From NCBI GenBank assembly GCA_012103575.1, contig WLWN01000001.1, positions 1,926,538-1,990,537 on the forward strand: DNA of 64,000 nucleotides, given 5' to 3'. The notes under the pieces are model-generated. The model searched no databases, was not told the DNA's origin, and saw only the letters and a program-made list of their open reading frames with translations. Of the stretch, positions 37,732-48,013 are shown piece by piece. How positions within the stretch are numbered: the stretch's first letter is position 1; each line of letters opens with the position of its first letter. Position numbers and translations under genes: made by a program. Origin of the DNA: Kiritimatiellia bacterium (GTDB taxonomy: Bacteria > Verrucomicrobiota > Kiritimatiellia > WLWN01).

Positions 37732-38435
37732 TTATTCCAAAATGACACGATAAAACTTGATCGGGGCTGTGGCTGTTGCGTTTTGGTCGGTTATCGTTAT
37801 CGAGCTGTTTCCAAAAATGTTTAATAGACGGTTAGCGCCTGTGATCCATGGACTTTCCACTAAATTGGTGGTGTATTGCCAGCCATAGTAGTTGAAATTA
37901 GTGGTGCTAAAGGTCCAGATGATGGTCTGATTATTTTCTGTGAGGTTGAGTATGGATGGATTAATGTTCTGTAAATATTGTGGAACGCCATCTCCATCTG
38001 TATCGCCCTTGGATTCTTGAACAGTCGGAATCCCATCTCCATCATCATCGGTATCATTATTATTGGTCAATCCATCTCCATCAAGGTCTGCATCATTATT
38101 TTCTTGCGCATCTGGAACGCCGTCACCATCGCTATCTTGAAGCGTATACGTAATGGTCCCAGAGTCAGGGAATGTTTCTAAGGCATCTATTAATCCGTTT
38201 GCTCCAAAAGTGTTCGTAGGATCAATCACACAATTGGTATCCATATCCAATGCCATCGAGTTGGTGATACCAGATTCATGTAAGTCGCAGATACTGTCCC
38301 CGTCGCTGTTAAGATCGAGGTAGTTAGGAATCCCGTCTCCATCACTATCCGTATTGCTTTCTAAGTAATTGGCAATCCCATCTCCATCATCATCAGGGCA
38401 GGCAATGCCTGGAAGTCCTAACGGGCATTCATTGC
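37732..38435 (-). pseudogene. C-terminal TSP3 block and end domain
   Basis: Starts at the IS630 copy E border with [20 protein letters not shown]. It runs through TSP3 repeats with a longer spacer ([39 protein letters not shown]) to the end domain FSTTNFNYYGWQYTTNLVE and stops at 37732. Removing copy E and one TA joins LNT to SNECPLG in frame. Confidence 0.8.
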
Positions 38436-38437
38436 TA

Positions 38438-39395
38438 GAGTGCTTCACGATTGAGGTGTCGCGATGTAGCACGAAGAAAACCAGCCGATTACCTCGTCGG
38501 GAGAAACCTCTTCGAACGCTTGTGTGAGCGCTTCAGATAGTTCCTGCTGACTGCGGGCTGCAAGGCTGCCCAACCGATTCTTTATCTTGTCCCACATTTT
38601 TTCAATGGGGTTGGAATCGGGGCTGTAGGGTGGAAGGAATCTTACATGGCCCCACATGACTCAATGAGTTCAATGACCCTGGGATTGTAATGGACGCAAA
38701 GATTGTCCATGATGACGATGTCTTCAGGTGAAAGAGTCGGGAGAAAAACCCGGCGAATATATTCTCCAAAAACAGCCGTCTCTGTCGCCCCCTCCCCCTC
38801 CATGGCCGCTGTTGTTCCGTCCAGGCGGACCGAAAAAATCAAGGTGGTGGTACACCAATGTCCATGAGGTGTTTTGGCAAAAAGCCTGTTCCCGCCCAAC
38901 GCCCGGCCCCGCAGACGAGTCATATTCGTTTTCGCCCCAGATTCATCAATAAAGACAAGGCGACTTGGATCAAGTTTGGCCACCTCTTGGATCCACTGCT
39001 TTCTCAAGAGATTTACATCCGCCCGGTCTTGCTCGCTGGCGTGAAGCGTTTCTTTTATACCGGTAGCCCAACCGATTCAACGCCCGCTGTACGGCCATGA
39101 TCGACCCCTTCACGCCGCTCATGTTCTTGAGTTCTTCAAGCGTTGCCGGGATGTTTGCCCCCCAGTTGAGCCAACGCCTTGAGCTGCTTTCCGCTGTAGA
39201 GGGCCTGACGATGCCCACGCGGTCGGGGAGCGGTCTGTCCGGTTTCGTTGAAACGAGAGAGCCCACGCTGAAACGTTCTAAGATCTACACGATAAGAAGA
39301 TGCGATATCGGCCTGGGAACCTTTGCCCATTTTGTAGGCATCTATCGCACGCCGCCGGATTTCTGCTAGCGAGGCATTTCAATCGTTAAATACTC
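38438..39395 (-). mobile_element. IS630-family element, copy E (most degraded)
   Basis: 958 bp with TA on both sides (38436-38437 and 39396-39397). It lacks the same 35 bp as copy A, has the 2-bp orfA deletion of copy D, and a 1-bp deletion in orfB (CATGGCCCCA) that splits the catalytic frame into 38642-39007 and 38445-38657. It cannot encode a transposase. Confidence 0.9.
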
Positions 39396-39765
39396 TAGTA
39401 TTAAGAGTGTCTCCGTTATCATTATTGTCTAGATGATTAAGAGTCAAATTTTGATCGGTATCGGTTTGATTAGACTCTAAATAATCTGGAATACCATCAT
39501 TATCCGAATCCGTTAAAGGTAGAGACGTTCCACCATTATTCGGGTCGACGCTGTTGACAAGCCCATCCGCATCGGTGTCTACCCCTTCGATGTCTGCTTG
39601 CCCATTAAAGTTTGCATCGGTTCCACCTGCTTCAAGCACATCAAACAAGCCGTCTCCATCACTATCTAGATCGAGATAGTCCGGAACTCCATCCTGATCT
39701 GTATCAACAGATCTCTCTACTAAATCAGGGATTCCATCCCCATCTGTATCTGCATCTGCATCCTC

Positions 39766-40815
39766 TTAATCCGTTTTGCCGTCAAAATCCTGATCATTGG
39801 TGTCGCTTTCAAGGTAATTGGGAATTCCATCGTTATTGGTATCTGGACAGGGTGCTCCGGGTAACCCTTTGGGACATTCGGCACTTGTACTTTGACTGTC
39901 TCCATCATCATTATCATCTTGTTGGTTAACCAATTCATCTAAATCCGTGTCTGCAATAGCGGATTCTAGATAATCCACAATGCCATCGCTGTCCGCATCG
40001 AGAAGCGTTAAGGCTGTGCCGCCTTGATCTGGATCCACGCTATCATCAAGACCGTCGGAATCATTATCGGTTGTGAGATCCAAAATGCCGCCATTGTTTG
40101 TATCGGTTACACCCGCTTCTGTTACATCAAAGAGTCTATCTCCATCACTATCTAGGTCGAGATAGTCTGGCACTCCGTCATTATCGGTATCCACGGTGCC
40201 TTCGACAGCATCTGGAATGCCATCGCCATCTGAATCAAGGTCATTGTTATTGTTTGTCGTATCTCCATCGGGATTGCTCGTATTGCTTTCTAAATAGTTG
40301 GGAATATTATCGCCATCAGTATCGTCAGGAAGGGTTGCTGGATTTCCGTCCCCATCCAGATTACTATCTTCTGCAGCCGTTGGGGTTCCATCCCCATCAT
40401 CGTCTGGATCGTTAGGGTTTAAGAGTCCATCGAGGTCGGTATCGACAGTAGGTTCCTGTGCGTTTAATACCCCATCCCCATCGCTATCGAGATCGAGGAA
40501 GTCCGGTGTCCCATCTTGATCCGTATCTGTGTTGCTGTCGCCTTCGAGGTTATTGGGGATCCCGTCATTATCCGCATCTAGATCTAGCGCATCAGGTACC
40601 CCATCAATGTCGGTATCCTGGTTCGTGTTTACATAAAATCCTGCATCGATACTTTGATTTAGAGCGCCGAGTCCTAATACAATGGAGAAACGGCTATTAT
40701 TTGTATCGATATCGCTCAGAGAATCATCTGTTCCCGTATCTTGTGGAGAGTGTAGATAGCCTGTCGGTGGTGTTACGACAATGGTATAACCTCCAGATAC
40801 AAGATTATTAAATCT
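39766..40815 (-). pseudogene. TSP3 repeat block between the nonsense codon and a frameshift
   Basis: Begins after the TAA at 40816 within an SdrD-B domain ([20 protein letters not shown]), then [20 protein letters not shown] and about twelve TSP3 repeats. It includes the Cys motif [17 protein letters not shown]. The frame ends at DFDGKTD (39766) and continues in another frame to 39396. Confidence 0.75.
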
Positions 40816-41014
40816 TTAGATTCCATTTGTATCAGTGCTATTTGTGCTAATAGGCGCGGCCGCTTCATTAGTATATAAATAGATGGGTACATTCGCTAAT
40901 CCGGGCTCGCCCACATCTTGAATGCCATCGGCATCAAGATCGTTCCATACAAAGTCACCAATCGAAGCCGATTGCGTTAGCCCTACATCGATGGTTAAAT
41001 TGGTTTCTCCTATA

Positions 41015-44000
41015 CTAATTAGAGAAAGGTGCGGTGAATCCTAATGCGTTAGTTGTGTCAATGGCTATTACATCGCTATCGAGTGTGTCGTCACTACCTT
41101 GATCTCCAGACGAGAAACGAAACTGTGGTAAAAGACCAAACCCAACCATATAATTGCTGCCTTGAGACACTCCGGTAAAGGTGTATAAACCGGATGCCGA
41201 AGTCGCAAGAGGTATGGCGACTTCATTGGTTACACCGGAGCTAATTTTGTATAAACGAACCAATACATTTTGTAGCCCTGGTTCACCTGGGTCCTGTATC
41301 TCGTTTAAGTTAAGATCATTCCAAGCGAAGTTACCGATGACCCCCTTTTCAAGATTATCGGATATATCAATCGTGGATGAATTGTTTGTTGTATTCAGGT
41401 CTAATGTTTGGCTAGTTACGGTAGTTGTATTCGTATAATTTCCTATGGGGTTTATCGTAGCCATAAACGTTAGCTGTGTGCTTATATTGGCTGGCAAGGT
41501 GTTAAGCGTCCATAATAAAGGGGTATCACCTCCCATGATACTTCCTACGTTATAGGTATATCCATCAAGTACCATATCCGATACAAGAATGCCTGCTGCA
41601 GTACTGAGATCGGCATTGGTGACTGTAATGGTAAAGGTGGCATCACTACCCACAATCGGTTGGGCGGGACTAATTGATTTTAATACGGCTACATCGGCTA
41701 CTGGAATCACATCGCTGGGAACAATGGTTGGCGCTCCGTTCGCATTTGGATCGATAATCGATAGAGGTAAAGAGGCCGTAACGGTGTTGGTATAATTTCC
41801 TTGGGCTTGTACGGTCGCTTGAAACCCTAATACTTCAACTTGTCCATTGGTCAATGTGTTGATCATCCAAGATAATGCTGGGGGGAATGTTGCATCAGGG
41901 CTATCACTTCCGGTAATACTTCCAGGTATATACGTATACTCATTGGGTATATTGTCAGCGATTGAAAGCGTAGTTGCGGTATTAGGTCCCGCATTACTGA
42001 CTATAATGGTGAAGGTAACGTTGGACCCGACAATGGGATTAGTTGGACTCATACTCCTGAAGAGCTGTAAATCAGCTGCAGCTATAATGGTGCTAGGGAG
42101 GACAGTATCTGTGTTGTTCGCTGTATTTAAATCAAACGTAGATGAGGTCAGGGTAGCCGTATTGGTTTCGTTACCGCTAGGTTGAACGAGTGCATTGAAA
42201 GAGAGGGTTCTTGAAGCGCCTGCGGAAAGATTGGTTAGCGTCCATGTTAACCCAGAACCGGTGGGGTCTGTTTGAGTATTGCTGTCGCCGCCGCTAATTG
42301 AGTTACTTACATAGGCATATCGACTTTGCATTATATCAACTACGCTGACATTCAACGAGGCTTCAGGGCCTAGATTTGTCACGGTAAGGGTAAAGGTCAC
42401 TGTGTTTCCTACGACGGGATTGGTTGGGTTCATGGTTTTAATGATTTGTAAGTCGGTTTGATCTGAAACAATGACTTGAGTATCGTAATCATCTTCCATC
42501 TCGTTACCGGGTGTAGAATCTGGGTCAAATTCATCTACAGCGGTTACTTCTGCTGCATTCGTAAAAGCATTAGCGCTTATAGCGATGCCTGTAATCGTTA
42601 AAGCAGCTGCCGCATTCGTAGATAAGGTAGGTATACTCCAGTTCGTACCATCAAAACTTCCTTGAAGGGTTGATGAAGTGGTATTGCTTAATTCTAAAGG
42701 AAGATTATCTGTTACCACAATGTTATTTGCTGTATTAGGTCCACTGTTTGTTAAAATAAGAGAAAATACAATCGTGTCATTTATATTCGGAGATGAATTG
42801 TTGACTGTCTTTGTGAGTGCGAGATCCGCTTGTCGGGGCATAATACTGACGAAGGTATAATCATCCCCGGTCCCATCATTAGGTGTGGAGTCTGGGTCGA
42901 ATTGGTCTGCTCTAGTGACTTGAGCTATGTTTGTAAAGGTGTTAGCGCTGTTTACAGTTCCTGTTAACGTTAATATAGCACTGCCTCCATTCGTAATGGT
43001 TCCTACCTCCCATGTGGGGTTCACAAAAAAACCTTGGCTTACGGTACTTGAGATGTTTATTAACTCTGATGGCACAGTCTCTTCTACAAAGACTTGGGCC
43101 ACATCAGCTGATCTACTATTCGTTATGGTTACCGTATAGACAATCGTGTCATTTACGTTCGGGGCCGAATTGTTAACCGTTTTGGTCAATGGCAAATCGG
43201 CTTGTAAAGGAGCGACAATCGCTTCATCTTGGTCATCTTCAGCCGCTACATTATTATTTGGCGTGGAGTCCGGATCCGATTGAGTGACCAGTGCCACTTG
43301 GGCCGTATTGGTAAATGCGGAGCCACTATTCACTGTTCCGGTAATCGTTAACGTTGCGCTACTCCCATTATTAAGGGTTCCAATAATCCATGATGAACCC
43401 GCAAAAGAACCTTGGCTGACTCCACTTGTGACATTAATTAACTCCGATGGAAGGTTCTCTTGTGCAGCGACACTATTTGCGCTATTGGGTCCGCTATTCA
43501 AAACTGTCACTGTATATATAATCGTGTCGTTGATTTTAGGAGCAGGATTGTTCACTGTTTTTGTAAGAGAGAGGTCCGCTTGCTGAGAAGTAACAATCGC
43601 TTCATCTTGATCATCTTCAGCGGGTACACTATTGCTGGGCGTTGAATCCGGATCAAATTGATCTGTGGAAATGACTTCAGCTATATTTGTAAAAGTTACG
43701 CTGTTATGAACGGTTCCCGTAATCATTAGAGTCGCCGTATTGCCATTATTGATGTCTCCGACTGTCCAGGTTCCACCTATAAATGTGCCTTGATCCACGT
43801 CTATGGTTACATTAGTCAATACGGTAGGTATGCTATCCTGTATTACTATGTTATTTGCATGACCTGGACCATTATTGATTAGGTTAAGGGTGTAGATGAT
43901 CGTGTCGTTGATGTTCAGAGTCGGATCATTCACTCCTTTGGATAAAGCAAGATCCGCTTGTAGGGGTGTGACTACCGTCATGGCAAAGTCATCGCCGATC

Positions 44001-44421
44001 CCATCGCTCGGTAACGAATCGATATCAAGTTCGTCGACGCTCATTACTTCAGAAATGTTTGTAGAGGTGGCAACGCTATTTACAGTCCCTGTGAGGACTA
44101 AGCTTGCAGCACTTCCGTTATTAAGTATTCCGACGTTCCAATTGGTTCCATCATAGATCCCTTGACTAGGCACGCTAATGACAAGCGTCAACTCAGATGG
44201 TGCCATCTCTTGTACGGTAATTCTTTCTGCACTGTAAGGTCCACTATTGGTGAGCGTGATAGTATATACTAGGGTGTCGTTTAGATTGGGGGTGCTACCA
44301 TTGACTGTTTTAGTTAAAGAGAGATCAATAACTTCATTATTCACAAATGTGAAGAACTCTGTTCCCGTGTTGAAGGATACGGTGGTGGAGAGATGTGTGC
44401 CGTCATCGTTTAAAGCGGTGG
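41015..44421 (-). pseudogene. DUF11 repeat block and first SdrD-B domain
   Basis: The longest open part, about 1,130 residues. It has repeated DUF11 units with the starter motif DLxLTKTVNN(S/P)xPNxNDTI and VTxxNSGPN, each ending near DPDSTPxN (six spaced repeats), then two more variants, then SdrD-B-like IGNFAWNDLNLNEIQDPGEP. Such stacks form long beta-sandwich stalks. The frame is left at TAPFSN (41015) where one base seems missing. The frame upstream (to 44494) is IS30 sequence, not native. Confidence 0.82.
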
Positions 44422-45634
44422 ATTGTAAAATTAAATGCCGCAAAAAATGGACCTGAGAGCTTCTGTTCATGCGGCGATCTCCAAATCGAAACACTCCTGT
44501 GCGGGTTTGTATTCTAGGATCTTGCGAGGATAGTTGTTAATCCATTTTTCAATCTCACCAATACGGTCGATGGTATATTTTCTGATGTTGTCTCCTTTGG
44601 CGACGAAACGACGAACCATACGGTTGGCATTTTCGTTGGAGCCTCGTTCCCAGGAAGAATACGGGTGAGCATAATAGAGTTTAACACATCTCTTTTTGCT
44701 AAATCCGGAACGTTCCATCTGCTCCACGTCGAGAAACTCGCTCCCGTTATCGGCTGTAATCGACTTGAACATCGATCTGAATGGGCCAACTCCCATCGAT
44801 CTTTCGATCGCTTTGAGGGCCTGCAGAACCGATGCCTGTGTTTTATCCGAAAGTTTTCTCACCCTTAGCATTCGGGTCTTTCTTTCTACTAACGTCATTA
44901 AAACCGGTTTTGAAGTTCCTTTTCCGCCGACGATCAAATCCAATTCCCAGTGCCCAAATTCCTCGCGTTTTTCTACGGTCTTAGGTCGTTTTTCGATACT
45001 GGTCCTTCGGGCATGTTGCTTTTTAACCCGCTTAATAGCACGTCTTTTTCGTTTTATCCGTTTTCGTTTTTCCCATAGGGACTCGTTGCTCACCCCCGGG
45101 ATGAGACCTTGGTCAATATAGGTATACAGCGTTTTTGTACTCACCGCTGCAGGTCTCTGCTCTTGTTTAAGCAAAGGAGCAACCACATCGGGTGAGCGTT
45201 TGTGAACAAGAATGTGCTCGCTGATAAACACGGCCGTTTCATGATGCTTTCCAAGCTTAAGCTCAGGTCCCTTGGCCGTCGCATTTAGATCATGAAGTTC
45301 CTGGGCTCGATCACTGCTGTATGCTTTCTTCTTTCGCAGCTCTGTATCGAAATGCTCTACCTCCCCACGTTTAATTTCGCGCTCTATGGTTCGACGATGC
45401 CTTCCCAGATAGCTGGCTATCTCCAAAGGACGTCCTCGGTTTTTGAGCATTGTTTCAATCATGATCCGTTCTTTCTGTGTCAAATGCTTGCCTTTTCGGG
45501 GATGAATACTACTCTTGATTTGTTCCATGTCTTTCTCCTTTTTTTGTCTTCTGTCGAGTTTTCAAATCTAGAAGATTTCGGCATGGAACACTCCTGTTTT
45601 ACAATATCTTCTTTTGGGCATTTAATATTACAAT
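44422..45634 (-). mobile_element. IS30-family element, apparently complete
   Basis: Inverted ends read inward: ATTGTAAAATTAAATGCC from 44422 and ATTGTAATATTAAATGCC from 45634 (one mismatch). It carries one intact transposase. It interrupts the giant secreted protein gene between TGSTTSEN and LQSTALNDDGTH. Confidence 0.8.
44467..45528 (-). CDS. IS30-family transposase, intact
   Basis: 353 residues. N-terminal HTH (KHLTQKERIMIETMLKNRGR, EIASYLGRHRRTIEREIKRG). Catalytic core with all residues: FGHWELDLIVGGKGTSKP (Asp), SITADNGSEFLDVE (Asp) and SSWERGSNENANRMVRRF (Glu). C-terminal IEKWINNYPRKILEYKPAQE is typical of IS30. The start ATG 45528 follows GGAGAAAGAC. This is the only IS30 copy here that could still move; it may also act on the deleted one if ends matched, but their end sequences differ. 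Confidence 0.9.
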   Translation of the reverse strand: MEQIKSSIHPRKGKHLTQKERIMIETMLKNRGRPLEIASYLGRHRRTIEREIKRGEVEHFDTELRKKKAYSSDRAQELHDLNATAKGPELKLGKHHETAVFISEHILVHKRSPDVVAPLLKQEQRPAAVSTKTLYTYIDQGLIPGVSNESLWEKRKRIKRKRRAIKRVKKQHARRTSIEKRPKTVEKREEFGHWELDLIVGGKGTSKPVLMTLVERKTRMLRVRKLSDKTQASVLQALKAIERSMGVGPFRSMFKSITADNGSEFLDVEQMERSGFSKKRCVKLYYAHPYSSWERGSNENANRMVRRFVAKGDNIRKYTIDRIGEIEKWINNYPRKILEYKPAQECFDLEIAA

Positions 45635-46781
45635 TCTCACTGGTTGTGCTTCCTGTGGGAAAACTGCTAGAACTGCTAACAATAAGTGTTATAATGCCTG
45701 ATGGTAGATCTGATTTGAGGGCTTGCAACATAACATTTTCGCCGGTCCCTGTTTGTTGGACAGACCAAACACGTGGGATTCCATTATTGTTGGTCCCTAG
45801 ATAGTCCGCACTTAAAGAAGCGACACTGCCATTGTCATCTCCGAAAATCGTATAGTTTTGATCGGAAGGAAAGGTGTTCGTGTTTGATGCATTGTCTAAT
45901 GCAATACTGCCTAATCCGATTGTTATGATTCCACTAGAAGATCGTTTTTGATTGAGATCACTCCTGTCCTCACGTGCAATGCCGGCTATGTTGTTGATGT
46001 ACGCGCCCGAAAAAGACCGGACAACTGTACCCTCTGAGTCTTTATAATCATGTGATAGTGTAAACCCGTATTTGAGCGCCAGGTAGGTCTGAATCTGTTC
46101 AACTTCGTTTGCGGTTTGGGCGCCTACATAAACCACCAGCTCAGAGATTGCGCCATTTAAGTGGCAGGTGACTCCGCCTGGTGGATGCCTGCCAACCCAT
46201 AAGGTTGGGCTTCCTCCGAATGAGGAGGTGGTACTATCGCTATCAATCTGAAAACCATTGCGCCTAATCTCTTGACCTACAGCAGATTGTGAAATGAGTG
46301 TCCAGGCGTAGTAGTCTCCATATTGCGTACCCGTGCTCGCAAAGGTTTGATTGGCCATTCGTCCTCCTGTTGCTATGTCCCCAGAATCCCAGTAAATTTT
46401 GTCATCGAACACATACCCAGGAAAAAAAGCGATCCTGTTTTGATCGGCTCCGGTTGTTGACGAGGAAAAAGCACCATTCCCGTTTCCTGCTTGAGTATCT
46501 GTTCTCATGACAATATAGGCATAAACATTATCGCCACTTGCCAAACTACTGCTAGAGTCGATCAGAAAATGGTTTGTCCCATCAAAGTCTATTGCTGGAT
46601 TAAAATTAAGATCACTAGAGAGGAGGGTAGGTTGGCTACTAGCTGTTGCTTGTTCAGCGCCCCCTCCACTAGGATTCTGGTCAATCCAATTGGTTACACT
46701 CATATCGGATACTTGGACACCTTGATTGGCCTTGAAACCAAGCTGATAGATTGGCAGGTACACCACCTGGTGATTGGGCAT
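45635..46781 (-). pseudogene. N-terminal lectin-like part of the giant secreted protein
   Basis: From KANQGVQVSDMSVTNWIDQN through PAIDFDGTNHFLIDSSSSLA, a LamG/concanavalin-like domain (RRNGFQIDSDS, PTLWVGRHPPGG, NGAISELVVYVG), then LALKYGFTLSHDY, INNIAGIAREDRSDLNQKRS and ENVMLQALKSDLPSGIITL. The pattern YLALKYG...IAGI.RD...LNQ...S is typical of bacterial surface proteins. The first residues of this frame (MPNHQVVYLPIYQLGF) are out of frame with the true N-terminus, which lies in the next frame up to 46832. Confidence 0.75.
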
Positions 46782-46832
46782 AGATCATTTGGAGAGGTGT
46801 AAAAAAGAAGAAAGATGAAAAGGATACAATAA

Positions 46833-48003
46833 CCTGAATCCGTCAGATAAAATCTGACGATTTTTCATTACCTGTTGGGCTAAAGCGGGGAGGATACCCG
46901 TATTCAAACAAACAACCCCACCCCAACAGGTGTGTATATGAAACAATATAAAATAAAGACTGGCAAGGGCGAACTCAACAGCACAAGCGGAAATCATCTT
47001 TGCGGCCTGCTGCTTGAGGATCATGCTCAACAGATTCTTCCCTCCAATTTTCAACCACGCCGCTCCGATGCGATCTCTGATCGGGAGATCCTCCTTACCC
47101 AGATCGGCTTACTTTGCAACGGTCGAACCGATTTCAATGATATCGACCTGTACCGGGGTGATGAGATTTTTATGAATGCCTTTGGACTTAAAAAGGGGAG
47201 TTAAAAAGGTAGCCTCTGAGCCGGTGTTCCGACGTCGTTTCGACGACCTGCCCCCAGCCAGAACCCATGTGGGGCTACGCAAACTCAACACCGAACTTCT
47301 TTCCTCGGGCCCCTTTGGTTAGGTAGATGTCGAAGGGCTTGATCTTGTTCCCGTCGATATCGATGTGAGCCCTTTGGATCACTCAGGCTCTTCGAAAGAA
47401 GGCGTTTCCTACACCTATAAGGGCTATGATGGTTACGCCCCGATATTTGCCTATGTGGGCACTCAAGGCCACATGCTTGAGTGCGAACTTCGACCTGGTA
47501 AACAACATTGTCAGTCGGGAACGACCGCGTTTATTGCCCGCAGCGTTGAAACGCTCCAAACCCTGGGCCTGGGTGGAAAATGTTTGCTTCGGCTTGATAG
47601 TGGCAACGCTGCGGCCGATAACTTCGACGCTTTTGGAGATCATTATTTTATCGTAAAGCGAAATCCTCGCCGCGAATGTCCTGAACAAATGCTGGCCCTT
47701 GCACGCCGAGTTGGAGACAAACAAGACAGTCGTGAAGGCAAGAACGTTTACACAGGCTTTTTCGATCATTTCCATCCCGGTGGTGACCAAAACCGCCCTT
47801 GTGTCCCGGTGGCCTTCGAAGTGATTGAACGCACCATCGATATCGATGGTCAGAAACTTCTGGTTCCTAAACTTGAGGTGAACACCTGGTGGACGAACCT
47901 CTCTTGTCGTGCCAAGACGGTGCTAGATCTCTATCATGGACATGGCCCCAGCGAGCAGTACCACAGTGAACTCAAAAGCGATCTTGATGTTGAGCGATTG
48001 CCT
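46833..48003 (+). mobile_element. IS1380-like element, copy 3 (3' end cut by IS110)
   Basis: Left end CCTGAATCCGTCAG at 46833. It follows copies 1 and 2 to 48003 (ERLP codons), where IS110 sequence begins; the right end is missing. The N-terminal frame stops near 47204 and the second block has a TAG near 47322, but the third block (47365-48003) has lost the TAG of the other copies (ACACCTATAAGGG). Confidence 0.85.
47365..48003 (+). pseudogene. IS1380-type transposase fragment (copy 3)
   Basis: Contains GYAPIFAYVGTQGHMLECEL, LRLDSGNAAADN and SEQYHSELKSDLDVERLP, then leaves into IS110 sequence (VLKLTYWQGVQ). This copy preserves the sense codon (Tyr) where copies 1 and 2 have TAG, showing the ancestral frame. 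Confidence 0.75.
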
Positions 48004-48013
48004 GTCCTGAAAC

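Larger units (their letters stand above)
37732..46832 (-). pseudogene. Giant secreted adhesin-like protein (lectin-like, DUF11, SdrD-B, TSP3), broken
   Basis: Without insertions the gene would encode roughly 2,300 residues. Order from the N-terminus: signal peptide (VSFSSFFFFTPLQMIYAQ), a concanavalin-like/LamG-type domain, a domain with NNIAGIAREDRSDLNQK, about eight DUF11 repeats, two SdrD-B-like domains (IGNFAWNDLNLNEIQDPGEP, IGDFVWNDLDADGIQDVGEP), a long run of calcium-binding TSP3 repeats and an end domain (APIKFYRVILE). Lesions: start codon lost to an IS1380-like copy at 46833; frameshift near 46735; IS30 insertion (44422-45634); frameshift near 41020; TAA at 40816 (Tyr codon expected); frameshift near 39766; IS630 copy E. 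Likely a cell-surface or secreted matrix/adhesion protein. Confidence 0.87.
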
